In this document: in pieces, positions 1 to 7,886 of the stretch
Layout: each line of letters starts with the position of its first letter
Numbering within the stretch: the first letter of the stretch is position 1
From: CAWBNS01 sp964445105
Lineage (GTDB): Bacteria; Chlamydiota; Chlamydiia; Chlamydiales; JAJFMA01
Assembly: GCA_964445105.1 (NCBI GenBank)
Contig: CAYUJS010000010.1
Span: 1-44,704 of the forward strand
Reading direction: 5' to 3'
Length of the DNA: 44,704 nucleotides
Notes under the pieces: model-generated
The model's database searches: none
Told to the model about the DNA's origin: nothing
The model's input: the letters and a program-made list of their open reading frames with translations, nothing else
Made by a program: the position numbers and the translations under genes

Positions 1-439
1 TTACATCGACCACCGGGGCAAGATTCATGTTTACTCCCACCGCACGCAATGCTAAGCCTGTGAGATACGCGCCGTACTCGACCAGAGAAGGGTCTTCTGT
101 TTGGGCCATAGCTTGGTTACTTGGCAGAACCGGAAAACCCTCTTTTAAGCGAACGACTCGGCCACCCTCCTGATCTATGGCGATCAAAAGGGGGATACGT
201 GCCAATGCTTGCAACCCTGTACTTAAACGCAGCACTTGGTCTGGAGAGTGTAGGCCATTGGCCCAATTATAGTAGATGATCGCGCCAGCATGCAGCTCTT
301 GAATAAGAACGCGTGCCTCTTCGGTGACTTCCTCGCCGTGAAATTGTACCATCAGGCACTGGCCTACCTTTTCTTCTAAAGTCATCTCCACTGAACATAC
401 AAAAATTGGAAACAGTAGTAGGTAAAGAGCTTTATTCAA
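1..439 (-). CDS. Glycoside hydrolase family 3 (NagZ-like beta-N-acetylhexosaminidase), 3' part outside window
   Basis: The first ~146 residues of a GH3 enzyme are visible; the gene runs off the left edge. The frame contains the family signature IDQEGGRV and a following NLAPVVDV segment, both typical of the N-terminal barrel of bacterial NagZ, which removes N-acetylglucosamine from peptidoglycan turnover products. The best start is a TTG at 437-439 that overlaps the queG stop in a TTGA, giving a hydrophobic N-terminus (LYLLLFPIFVCS) that could be a signal or lipoprotein leader. A cytoplasmic form could start at the Met just after it. The catalytic His/Asp of the family lie beyond the window or near its edge and were not seen. 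It is probably the last visible gene of the tRNA-yitT-queG unit. A secreted GH3 glucosidase is the alternative. Confidence 0.8.
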   Translation of the reverse strand, partial: MNKALYLLLFPIFVCSVEMTLEEKVGQCLMVQFHGEEVTEEARVLIQELHAGAIIYYNWANGLHSPDQVLRLSTGLQALARIPLLIAIDQEGGRVVRLKEGFPVLPSNQAMAQTEDPSLVEYGAYLTGLALRAVGVNMNLAPVVDV

Positions 440-1365
440 GAACAGTCCTCGTTTTGAGCGTAAGAAACACAGTTAGACTTCAGGCCTGCTAAGCCTCGCC
501 GCTTTAAAGGCGTACCGTAAAGGGCTTCCCCGTTCATAGCATCTAAGTTTTGGATAGTAAGAAATCCCCCTAAACCCTGCTCAGGTGACCATTCTGGATG
601 GACGCTATTTGGTTTGCGAAAATTGTGAGGACATGCATCTTGGCAGATATCGCAACCGAACACATAGCCTGGGTTCTTTTTTTGGATCTCAGGACTCGTG
701 GGGCCCTTTTTTTCGATCAAATGGTTGGATAGGCATAAAGAGGCGTTCAGCTCGTAGGGGCGCAGGGCGTTTGTGGGGCAGGCATCCAAGCAGCGGGTAC
801 AAGAACCACAGCGAGGCACACGTGTAGAGAGGATTTCTTGTGGCAGGTCTAGGCTTGTCAAGAGCCCCGATAAAAGAAAGAAAGTGCCAAATCTACGATG
901 AATCACCAGATTATTTTTGCCGAACCAACCCAATCCCGCCTGCACAGCGAGCGCTCTTTCTAGGATAGGTACGCTGTCGCTGAAGCCACGAGCAATGTCT
1001 TTTTCGCCGGAGCGCTCTTCTAGCCAGCAGATCATTTTTTTTAGGCGACTGCGATGAACATTGTGATAGTCCCTGCCTCTTGCGTAAGAGGCTACCACGC
1101 CGCCGCCGCTTTGAAATTCTTCTTTTGGTTGTTTATAATAACTGACAAAGAGGATAGCGGTTTGTGCACCAGGAAAAATCTGCTTAGGGTCGCAGCGCAC
1201 TTCGTTTTCCATGTAGCGAAGCTCATCATGGTGACCCTTAGCGATCCATGCGCGGTAGGCCGCGATGTCCGCATCCGGAATGCGTGCCGCGGTAACACCT
1301 ACGTCATCCCATCCTAGAGCTAGCGCCTGGTCTTTTAGCTCTTGGAACGAAATGGGGGCGGTCAA
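436..1365 (-). CDS. queG: Epoxyqueuosine reductase QueG
   Basis: QueG carries out the last step of queuosine synthesis, the cobalamin-dependent reduction of epoxyqueuosine at the wobble base of GUN-anticodon tRNAs (Asp, Asn, His, Tyr). The protein is 309 residues, shorter than the E. coli enzyme of about 380. Two 4Fe-4S cluster motifs are plain: CGSCTRCLDACP at about residues 186-197 and CDICQDACP at about 238-246. The SDSVP segment near residue 130 carries the conserved Asp of the family. The start ATG overlaps the yitT stop (ATGA at 1362-1365) and the stop overlaps the next start (TTGA), so translation is probably coupled. The gene lies downstream of tRNA-Asp(GTC), one of its own substrates. 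The call is secure. Confidence 0.95.
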   Translation of the reverse strand: MTAPISFQELKDQALALGWDDVGVTAARIPDADIAAYRAWIAKGHHDELRYMENEVRCDPKQIFPGAQTAILFVSYYKQPKEEFQSGGGVVASYARGRDYHNVHRSRLKKMICWLEERSGEKDIARGFSDSVPILERALAVQAGLGWFGKNNLVIHRRFGTFFLLSGLLTSLDLPQEILSTRVPRCGSCTRCLDACPTNALRPYELNASLCLSNHLIEKKGPTSPEIQKKNPGYVFGCDICQDACPHNFRKPNSVHPEWSPEQGLGGFLTIQNLDAMNGEALYGTPLKRRGLAGLKSNCVSYAQNEDCS

Positions 1366-2309
1366 TGTTTATCGGTATCTTTTTTCGCGAATACGGCAGC
1401 CATAACTTTGCTGAGCTGAGACTTCGGTGGCTTGGCGAGCGCTTGCACGCCTGTGTTGACTTCGTGAAGGTTTTCAATGGCTAGAAAAGCGCTTGGGTCT
1501 TCGCGATGAACGAGCTCTTTGAGTTCAGAAAGCTGGAGACGCTCGGCGATGACATACAAGATTTCGCGCTCATCACCAGAATAGCCGCCCCTGCCGTATA
1601 GGACTGTGAGGCCTAGGCCGAGCTCATGCATCACCGCTTCAGCAATTTCTCGCGATTTACGCGAAATGATGAGTACGGATTTGGTCTCGTCCAAACCAAC
1701 AATTACGGTATCCATGACGCGGATCACGACCATATAGGTAATCAATGATAAAATAGCAGGATGCCAATCTTGAAAGACAAGTCCTGCGGCGGTGAAGATC
1801 AGTACGTTACAGACAAGGACCGTCTCGCCGACAGTAAATCCGAGCCACTTGTTGACAATGATGCCTAAGATTTCTGTACCGTCCGTACATGCGCCGGAGC
1901 GGATAATCATGCCGAGGCCTGCCCCTAAGATCGCTCCGCCAATTACTACGACCTCCAAGGATTCGCCGTGAAAATCCCAGGTAAGCCAATCGTGCATGAT
2001 AAACAAGCTGACTGCAAACATCAGCACAGCGACGATCATGTGAATCACAAATACACGGCCGATCGCGCGGTAGGCCAAGAAGGCAAAGGGAAGATTCAGT
2101 ATAATCAAGAAAACGGGGATCCACTCCGTTCCTAGGATGTTGCCTAAGATCATAGAGATGCCCACGGTTCCTCCGTCGATTAGACGGCTGGGAATCAGAA
2201 AAACTTCAATGGCGAATGCGGATAAAAAAGCTCCAACAGCCATCCAAAAGTAATGGAAAAACCACGAAGACCATGTCGTGCTGCTGGTGCCTGAGAGAGA
2301 CTTTTGCAT
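1362..2309 (-). CDS. YitT family integral membrane protein (DUF161/DUF2179)
   Basis: A polytopic membrane protein of 315 residues with about five hydrophobic segments in the N-terminal two thirds and a soluble C-terminal domain of the DUF2179 type (from about residue 220, with GRGGYSGDERE). The motifs GGTVGISMIL and SGACTDGTEILG are characteristic of YitT proteins, whose transport substrate is not established. The frame is open upstream to 2357, but that part lies inside tRNA-Asp, so the start is set at the Met whose codon is 2307-2309. No good Shine-Dalgarno sequence precedes it, which suggests either read-through from the tRNA transcript or a GTG two codons upstream. It is followed by queG with a 4-base overlap. 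Confidence 0.88.
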   Translation of the reverse strand: MQKSLSGTSSTTWSSWFFHYFWMAVGAFLSAFAIEVFLIPSRLIDGGTVGISMILGNILGTEWIPVFLIILNLPFAFLAYRAIGRVFVIHMIVAVLMFAVSLFIMHDWLTWDFHGESLEVVVIGGAILGAGLGMIIRSGACTDGTEILGIIVNKWLGFTVGETVLVCNVLIFTAAGLVFQDWHPAILSLITYMVVIRVMDTVIVGLDETKSVLIISRKSREIAEAVMHELGLGLTVLYGRGGYSGDEREILYVIAERLQLSELKELVHREDPSAFLAIENLHEVNTGVQALAKPPKSQLSKVMAAVFAKKDTDKH

Positions 2310-2330
2310 AATCACAAATGAAAAAAGGTT

Positions 2331-2404
2331 CGCGGGAGACGGGACTTGAACCCGCAACTTCCGGCGTGACAGGCCGGTGCTCTAACCAATTGAACTACTC
2401 CCGC
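2331..2404 (-). tRNA. tRNA-Asp (GTC)
   Basis: A 74-base cloverleaf: acceptor GCGGGAG pairs with CTCCCGC, D arm AGTTCAATTGGTTAGAGCA, anticodon loop CTGTCAC giving GTC, T arm with GTTCAAG. CCA is not encoded. It lies 15 bases downstream of tRNA-Val and just upstream of yitT. Confidence 0.97.
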
Positions 2405-2419
2405 ATGTATTTGATCTGG

Positions 2420-2492
2420 TGGGCGCAACAGGACTCGAACCTATGACCGCCTGTGTGTAAGACAGGAGCTCTACCAACTGAGCTATACGCCC
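2420..2492 (-). tRNA. tRNA-Val (TAC)
   Basis: A 73-base cloverleaf: acceptor GGGCGTA pairs with TGCGCCC (one T-G wobble), anticodon loop CTTACAC giving TAC, T arm GTTCGAG. A CCA follows in the genome at 2417-2419. It is the first gene after the promoter at 2523-2550. Confidence 0.97.
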
Positions 2493-2522
2493 GAAACATG
2501 CTGCTAATCTATTCCAGAGGAG

Positions 2523-2550
2523 AATTTATCGCAACATATTTGCATGTCAA
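2523..2550 (-). promoter_or_regulatory. Major-sigma promoter of the tRNA-Val/tRNA-Asp unit
   Basis: On the minus strand TTGACA (2545-2550), a 16-base spacer, then TAAATT (2523-2528). The -10 box lies about 30 bases upstream of mature tRNA-Val. It sits just past the surE stop codon, so it separates the two minus-strand units. Confidence 0.7.
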
Positions 2551-2556
2551 AGTTCA

Positions 2557-3324
2557 TTATTCGCTAAACATGCCTTCAAAGTGGCTCTTGGATTGTGCGA
2601 GGTGTGTGTGGTCGGTCAGTTCGCTTACGTGGAGAGGTACGGCAGTGACATAGCCTTGATCGAGCCAGAAAATATCGCTTTCTGGATGCTCTTGAAACTG
2701 TCGTTCTTCCAGTATGGAGTAGAAGTATTCGCCGCTAGAGCGCTCCTGAGGTCGCGGAAACCAGTAATCTTTGCCCTGCCTAGTGAGTTTAAAACCCTTG
2801 GGGAATGCGTGTGGGCCATCAGGAAAGTTAACGTTGAGCAGCGTGCCCTGTGGCAAGGGTTGCTGAAACGCATATGAGACAATGGCAGGAATGAGTTTTT
2901 CTGCAATTTCGTAATTTGGCTTGTCGTAGTCGCGGCAGGAGAAGGCTATACCGGGGATACCGCGCAGCGTTCCTTCAATTACCCCGCCCACTGTACCGCT
3001 GTAGAGTACGTTTCGGCCAGCATTGGAGCCCTGGTTAATACCGGCGACAATCAGCGAGGGGACTTCGTCCAACATATTGAGAGCCATTTTTACGCAGTCG
3101 GCAGGCGTACCGGTTAAAGACCATGCACTGTCGCCGTGCCAATCTATTTTAGCGAGGCTCAGTTTTGAGCGTGTGTTGAGGCTTAAGCCCACAGAGGATT
3201 GCTGGTCATAGGGCGCTACAACGGCGAGTCGATACTTACCATGCAAGGCGCGCCATAGATGGTAGATGCCCGGTGCTTCGATGCCATCATCATTTGTAAC
3301 TAAGATTAGCGGCTGTTCTGACAT
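2557..3324 (-). CDS. surE: 5'/3'-nucleotidase SurE
   Basis: SurE is a metal-dependent phosphatase that removes phosphate from nucleoside monophosphates. The 255-residue length is typical of the family. The N-terminus has the metal-binding NDDG (residues 11-14), then the family segments GTPADCV and GINQGSNAGRNVLYSGTVGGVIEG, of which the last includes the conserved Ser/Asn nucleotide-site residues. A GGGAGAA Shine-Dalgarno sequence precedes the ATG. The gene ends a minus-strand run (TtcA-like, MoxR, TraB-like, SurE) with a 20-base gap to the upstream gene, so it is probably in the same operon. The call is secure. Confidence 0.95.
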   Translation of the reverse strand: MSEQPLILVTNDDGIEAPGIYHLWRALHGKYRLAVVAPYDQQSSVGLSLNTRSKLSLAKIDWHGDSAWSLTGTPADCVKMALNMLDEVPSLIVAGINQGSNAGRNVLYSGTVGGVIEGTLRGIPGIAFSCRDYDKPNYEIAEKLIPAIVSYAFQQPLPQGTLLNVNFPDGPHAFPKGFKLTRQGKDYWFPRPQERSSGEYFYSILEERQFQEHPESDIFWLDQGYVTAVPLHVSELTDHTHLAQSKSHFEGMFSE

Positions 3325-3344
3325 GAGCGATTTTCTCCCAATCT

Positions 3345-5183
3345 TTAATTGATGTATTCATCGGCGATGGTGCGTTTATCATGGCCATCTAGGACATGAA
3401 AGGTGCGCAATTTCTGCACGGTAACGGCGGAAAGTTGTCCGATAGGAATGTAGACTACTTTTTTGCCAAACCGGCGGGCAAAGCTTTTTAAAAGGCTCCT
3501 TGGAGGGGATGCAGCCACATATACGATAACTGGTTTTACAGCGTAGTCGATCGCGGCCATTAGTAAAACCTCGGCCTTCGTATGGCACATTTGGTAATCG
3601 GAGTCGGACCAGACATCGTGCATACGGCGTGGTGGATAGGAGAGTAGAAATGCGCCATATTCACACCGACTGATGCCAGGGCCTACCACGTTTTCGCCGA
3701 TGTAGGTGGAATAGAAAGCCATGTCGGATTCTTGATCGTGCTCGCCTAGCCAAGTGGTCTTCCAGGGGTACTTCTCGTTGTAGAGCGCGCCTTCTTGTGG
3801 TTTATCTTCGTCAAAAATCACGACGACCGACCCCACGCCACCGGGCGGCTTACCGCGCACTTTGACGTAGAGCTTTTTCTGGAACCAGTGGCGAATAGTT
3901 TCGCGCGTATCGATCCCATCTTCGATGCTCGTGGTGAAAGGGAGTGTGCGGCCGCTATCTTCGGTAAGAATCTGCGTACCCTTCTTCTTAAGAAACTCAC
4001 CAAAGCGCTCAACGACCACATCCTCAGGTGGATGAGAGCAGATAGAAAAGGGGCCTGGCGGCTCGAAACGAAATTTGGACCGGTCTTTGCGACGGCGATG
4101 AAACATGCCACCTTTGCGGCGGTTCTCGCGCATGTAAAACCGCACCATTTTACTATTGCCCCAAACTTCGTTGGCACTGAGGCTTATTTCATTTAGACCA
4201 TCCACGTTTTTTCGATAGGGGTAGTGCGTGGCTAGCTGCCATGTTTCGTAAGCGTAGTTGTGGTCAACGCATCCTTTAGCAGCAGTCAGAAGCTGGAAAA
4301 GATCTGGCATGAGCTTGTTTTGCAGGATGGCGTAATTCCTTACAAACTTCATCAAGTTGCGCATGTGGTAACCTGGGAACTCCGCGCCGGTGGAGCCGAT
4401 ATAGCGTTCTGAAGCAGCTTTAAATAGGCCCAAGAGCAGTTTTTGGCGGTCGGGTGGAAATTCGACGGCAGAGGTCTGCTGCAGCTGTTGTCGGCTTTCT
4501 TCGTAGTGACAAGTCACCCAGCCAGTCTCTGCCATCACTTCGCGGCAGGAGTCTTCGGTGAGCGTGCTAATCTGCACAAGCTTTTTCTCTGCGTGCTTTA
4601 GGGCCGGAAAGGAGTTTCGCTCAGTCAATTTTAAGATTTCCTCAACATGTAGCATGCCGCCGATGAAGAGGATTTTTTCATAGGAAAGGGAGAGCTCTTT
4701 TAAGCGTTTAGCCATGTAGAGCTCTCGCTCTTGATCTAACTTCCCTTTGATAGTTTTTTGTAAAATTGTGCTTTGGTAAGCTTCGTAGTACTGTTTAAGG
4801 CCAATACGGTGGATGGCGTAGGGATCGGGAAGCTGTTCGTGTGTCTCAGGGTAAGCGCGCACGTCGAGGTCAATACAAAAGGCGGGGCGGCCGTATTCTA
4901 ACGCACTGCGCAGACCTTCGAACGCGCCGTCGCATGGCTCGCACATATAGTACGTCGCGTGGTCCTCGTGATGATTGTGCGAGGACACAACAGTGATATC
5001 GGGGAGCCTAGAAGCTGCGTGAAGAAGCTGCAGTTGCATGGTCTCCGCCAGTTCTACGGCTACGCAATCGGGCTGAATTTGCTCAAATGCTAGCTTGACC
5101 TGTGCCGCCATTTCCATGTTGTAGTGGATGATCGGTACGGCGTAAATCTGATCCTTTTGTAGGTAAAAAGGTGATCCATCCAT
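3345..5183 (-). CDS. Uncharacterised 612-residue protein with TraB/ChaN-like N-terminal domain, paired with MoxR
   Basis: The first ~190 residues look like the TraB/ChaN/PrgY fold: an early VPIIHYN segment (His20), then VAVELAE (Glu44), and a closing ILFIGGMLHVEEI (His179), which match the spacing of the conserved His/Glu/His signature of that group. Members include TIKI-like proteases and a haem-binding lipoprotein, so the activity is open. There is no signal peptide. The remaining ~420 residues are not recognised: a His/Tyr-rich middle part, then a Rossmann-like stretch near the end (KPVIVYVAAS, KKVVYIPIG). The gene starts 7 bases after the MoxR ATPase, where a VWA-domain partner is usually found; no MIDAS (DxSxS) motif is visible here. 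The family assignment is inference from motif spacing. Confidence 0.6.
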   Translation of the reverse strand: MDGSPFYLQKDQIYAVPIIHYNMEMAAQVKLAFEQIQPDCVAVELAETMQLQLLHAASRLPDITVVSSHNHHEDHATYYMCEPCDGAFEGLRSALEYGRPAFCIDLDVRAYPETHEQLPDPYAIHRIGLKQYYEAYQSTILQKTIKGKLDQERELYMAKRLKELSLSYEKILFIGGMLHVEEILKLTERNSFPALKHAEKKLVQISTLTEDSCREVMAETGWVTCHYEESRQQLQQTSAVEFPPDRQKLLLGLFKAASERYIGSTGAEFPGYHMRNLMKFVRNYAILQNKLMPDLFQLLTAAKGCVDHNYAYETWQLATHYPYRKNVDGLNEISLSANEVWGNSKMVRFYMRENRRKGGMFHRRRKDRSKFRFEPPGPFSICSHPPEDVVVERFGEFLKKKGTQILTEDSGRTLPFTTSIEDGIDTRETIRHWFQKKLYVKVRGKPPGGVGSVVVIFDEDKPQEGALYNEKYPWKTTWLGEHDQESDMAFYSTYIGENVVGPGISRCEYGAFLLSYPPRRMHDVWSDSDYQMCHTKAEVLLMAAIDYAVKPVIVYVAASPPRSLLKSFARRFGKKVVYIPIGQLSAVTVQKLRTFHVLDGHDKRTIADEYIN

Positions 5184-5190
5184 CAGAAAC

Positions 5191-6054
5191 CTAATCTAGC
5201 AGGTGCATGAGCGCTTCATCGCCCAGCGTCATGACGATCGATTGCCTAATCAGGTTGCCGATGCCTGTAGGGTCTGTCGCCTTGAGGTTTTTGATGCGTT
5301 TGGCTGCATAACGCGCGATATTGATGCCGTCGCGAATCGTGTAGTTTTCGTTATGTTGGTGTGCCCTTTGTAGAAAGTTCACCACGTAGTCCATGATATG
5401 TTCGTCGACGAAAGGCAGGTTTTCGCGCAAGATGCGACGCTCTTCTTCTGCTTCGGGAAAATCTAGGTAAATTTGTGGTTGCAAACGGCTGTGGATATAT
5501 TCTGGAATCTCGAAAGTGGAGGCATCATCGTTCATAGTGACGCAAATACGAAATTCAGGGTCTGCGTGAATTTTGAGGCCGGCGACGATCGATTCGACAT
5601 AGCGTCTGGTATCAAGCAATGGCGCTAAAGAGGCCCAGGATTTTTCGCTCATTCGGTTCGCTTCATCCAAGATGCAGACGCCGCCCCGGATCATGGCCGT
5701 AACCATCGCAGAAGCCACGTAGCGAATCCCGCCAGCCTGATCGACTACAGGGGTAATCAACAAATCTTCCGGCCGCGTGTCCATTGTGCATTGGAAGATA
5801 TATACGTCTTTATTGAGTTTTTTGGCTGCAGCGTAGGCGAGGGTCGTCTTCCCTACGCCTGGTTTGCCGATCAAGCGGGGGCTTAAGGGGATATCCTTTG
5901 CATCGATCACCAGCCAAGAGGCGAGCAGCTGCTCCATGACATCTTGCTGGCCGATCCAGTGAAAATTCAGCTGGTCCGGGAAACCCAGAGCGATCTCGAC
6001 ACCCTGGATGTTAATGCGGCTGTCTTGTTCGTATTTAGATTGTTCCTGGTTCAT
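5191..6054 (-). CDS. MoxR-family AAA+ ATPase
   Basis: A 287-residue AAA+ ATPase. Walker A is GKPGVGKT (63-70), Walker B is CILDE (about 127-131) followed by ANR, sensor 1 lies in VTMNDD, and SRLQP is the expected arginine-finger region. The order and sequence around them fit the MoxR/RavA class of chaperone-like ATPases, which act on a co-encoded partner, often inserting metals or assembling complexes. A GGAGA Shine-Dalgarno sequence precedes the ATG. The partner here is most likely the 612-residue protein 7 bases downstream. The family call is secure; the client is unknown. Confidence 0.88.
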   Translation of the reverse strand: MNQEQSKYEQDSRINIQGVEIALGFPDQLNFHWIGQQDVMEQLLASWLVIDAKDIPLSPRLIGKPGVGKTTLAYAAAKKLNKDVYIFQCTMDTRPEDLLITPVVDQAGGIRYVASAMVTAMIRGGVCILDEANRMSEKSWASLAPLLDTRRYVESIVAGLKIHADPEFRICVTMNDDASTFEIPEYIHSRLQPQIYLDFPEAEEERRILRENLPFVDEHIMDYVVNFLQRAHQHNENYTIRDGINIARYAAKRIKNLKATDPTGIGNLIRQSIVMTLGDEALMHLLD

Positions 6055-6077
6055 GATGTCTCCATTGGCGAATTTTT

Positions 6078-6842
6078 CTAAGAGTATAGGTCATTGGGCG
6101 CGCCATCTTCAAGTGCGGCCTTTCGGCTGCCGAACTGCAGGGCTGCGGAGGCGATATTTGAGCTTGCGCTAGGGAAAAGATCCTCGATCTCGGTCAGCAG
6201 ATCTTTTACTTTTTTGCGCATGGATTGTTGTCCCACCGGGCAGCGGCAAAGGATGCGTGCAAAACCTTGCTGTTGAGCGAAGGCGCGGATATCATCCTCT
6301 TTGATAAAGGTGAGCGGGCGGATGATCGTGATGCCATATTTGTGCATGTGAATTTTTGGGAGGGTTCCCTCAAAGGAGCCTTTTTGAAAAAGATTCATCA
6401 ACACTGTTTGTGCATTATCATCGCGATGGTGGCCAAAGGCGATAGTTTGTATCCCCAACTCTTTGGCCGCATTGAATAGAAGGGTGCGCCGCGCGCGAGA
6501 GCAGCTGTAGCATTCCAGCTCTTCTAGCGTTTGCTTGGTTTCTCTCACGACTAGGTTTATCCCTAGCTCGTCGCAAATAGATCGTAAGTAGGGTACTTGC
6601 ACACCGGCACCGCAAGAGAAGGCGCCGCCGACATGGATGGCGTGCAACTCCAGTGCCGGAAAGCCACGGCCACTAATCGCTTTAAGCAGCAGCATAAGTG
6701 TGAGGCTATCTTTCCCCCCGCTAAGCGCAATAGCTAGCTTGCTCACTCCTCCGAGCATTTCGAATTCGTACAGCGCCTTACGTGTGGTTCTTTCGAGGCG
6801 TTTTCCTAAACTAGACCAGGGGGGATGAACCGACATAACCAA
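6078..6842 (-). CDS. TtcA/TilS-type tRNA-modifying PP-loop protein (probable 2-thiocytidine synthase)
   Basis: The PP-loop ATP pyrophosphatase motif SGGKDS is at residues 41-46 and a GHHRDD motif at about 138-142. A CYSC pair (111, 114) and a further CRC (about 199-201) match the cluster-binding cysteines of TtcA, which places 2-thiocytidine at position 32 of some tRNAs, and argue against TilS, which lacks them. The length of 254 fits TtcA without the TilS C-terminal domains. The gene heads the minus-strand run to surE with a 23-base gap to moxR. A related thiolase with another tRNA position is possible. Confidence 0.8.
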   Translation of the reverse strand: MVMSVHPPWSSLGKRLERTTRKALYEFEMLGGVSKLAIALSGGKDSLTLMLLLKAISGRGFPALELHAIHVGGAFSCGAGVQVPYLRSICDELGINLVVRETKQTLEELECYSCSRARRTLLFNAAKELGIQTIAFGHHRDDNAQTVLMNLFQKGSFEGTLPKIHMHKYGITIIRPLTFIKEDDIRAFAQQQGFARILCRCPVGQQSMRKKVKDLLTEIEDLFPSASSNIASAALQFGSRKAALEDGAPNDLYS

Positions 6843-6915
6843 TAACTTTTATTCTTTGAAGAAAAAATAGGATAGACTAATATGTTCCGCAGAACAAGTC
6901 AATAATCCGGTGTTT

Positions 6916-7167
6916 ATGACACAGAAAATCAGTCGTAATGATCCTTGCTTGTGTGGATCGGGAAAAAAATACAAGCAATGCTGTTTAGTACATCCCTGTT
7001 CTCCTACTCAAACCGGTAAGCGCAAATTTAAGGCCGTTTTCCTCAATGGGCCCAAACCCCAGCCTGTTGAAGAAGTACCCAAGGAAGCCCCACAGCCACC
7101 TTCTGAGGGTCCTGACCTCATTCAGCGCGCTTACGGCAGTACGCTTGATCATCACGATCAGTACTAA
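6916..7167 (+). CDS. Small SEC-C zinc-motif protein
   Basis: An 83-residue protein starting with a SecA-type C-terminal zinc motif: CLCGSGKKYKQCC, i.e. CxCx8CC, at residues 11-23. The remainder is Pro/Glu rich and of low complexity. SEC-C modules bind zinc and often contact SecB, ribosomes or other proteins, but stand-alone small versions have no fixed function. The ATG at 6916 is preferred to an in-frame GTG at 6910. It is divergent from the TtcA-like gene and followed by tRNA-Thr. Confidence 0.75.
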   Translation: MTQKISRNDPCLCGSGKKYKQCCLVHPCSPTQTGKRKFKAVFLNGPKPQPVEEVPKEAPQPPSEGPDLIQRAYGSTLDHHDQY

Positions 7168-7263
7168 AGCTGAGAGTACAGGCGCTAGGTTCGAAGTTTT
7201 AGGCTATGCATTCAAAAACGCTTGAGCAAAAAATCGCGGAATGATACCGTCCTTCTCTCTGAT

Positions 7264-7336
7264 GCTGGCATAGCTCAATTGGTAGAGCACCCGACTTGTA
7301 ATCGGACGGTTGTGGGTTCAATTCCTACTGCCAGCA
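7264..7336 (+). tRNA. tRNA-Thr (TGT)
   Basis: A 73-base cloverleaf: acceptor GCTGGCA with TGCCAGC, anticodon loop CTTGTAA giving TGT, T arm GTTCAAT. CCA is not encoded. tRNA-Tyr follows after 7 bases. Confidence 0.97.
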
Positions 7337-7343
7337 CACTCTC

Positions 7344-7426
7344 GGGAGTGTCGCATAGTGGTCAATTGCATCGGACTGTAAATCCGACGACGTACGTCTA
7401 CGCTGGTTCGACTCCAGCCACTCCCA
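7344..7426 (+). tRNA. tRNA-Tyr (GTA)
   Basis: An 83-base class II tRNA with a long variable arm: acceptor GGGAGTG with CACTCCC, anticodon loop CTGTAAA giving GTA, T arm GTTCGAC. It is a queuosine-type (GUN) tRNA and so a likely substrate of the QueG encoded at 436-1365. Confidence 0.97.
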
Positions 7427-7453
7427 TTTTGTAACCACCACTCCAGGCCAGAA

Positions 7454-7681
7454 ATGCCCAAACAGGCAAAAAGCGTTCAGCCATCCTTTAAGCGAGACGA
7501 AAAATGGGCCAAAGCTAAGACTCTTTGCCGCCTCAATCAAGAAGATGTCGCCAAGGCAAAAAAACTTGGTCTTTCTCCAGAATCTCTCATGCAGAGTATC
7601 CCCAAGCCTGACGAGCGCTGGAAATCTTCGCTTAAGGTCAAAATAATGATTCAAGATTTGTACACCAAGGAATTTGGGTAG
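7454..7681 (+). CDS. Small conserved hypothetical protein (75 residues)
   Basis: A basic 75-residue protein with no signal peptide or membrane segment. The central KAKKLGLSPESLM and the following IPKPDERWK segment recall a short conserved family of unknown function found in many bacteria, with an N-terminal region of the form WxKAKxLCRL. It starts 28 bases after tRNA-Tyr and may be carried on the same transcript. I do not know a function. Confidence 0.65.
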   Translation: MPKQAKSVQPSFKRDEKWAKAKTLCRLNQEDVAKAKKLGLSPESLMQSIPKPDERWKSSLKVKIMIQDLYTKEFG

Positions 7682-7886
7682 GAGTTAGGGGAGCTGACCG
7701 CCAGGGTCCTAAAGCTAGGATTTTGCACCTCAAGAAAGCCCTGCGTGTCCCGCATCCTCGTTTAAGGGCCAAGTAGCCCAGGCGTTTTTCGGCCAAAATA
7801 TTCTTATCTCGGCTTTTATTTTCTGACATCCTGATATTGGCGATGGTGTGCTATCGTCTTTTTAGCAAGCGAGCAAGGAAGCGTTC

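Noticed and set aside
2310..2357. N-terminal extension of the YitT frame (MRVQVPSPANLF)
   Set aside because: These codons lie inside tRNA-Asp and its leader; the family begins later.
7222..7434. 70-codon + strand frame across the two tRNAs
   Set aside because: It is made of tRNA-Thr and tRNA-Tyr sequence.
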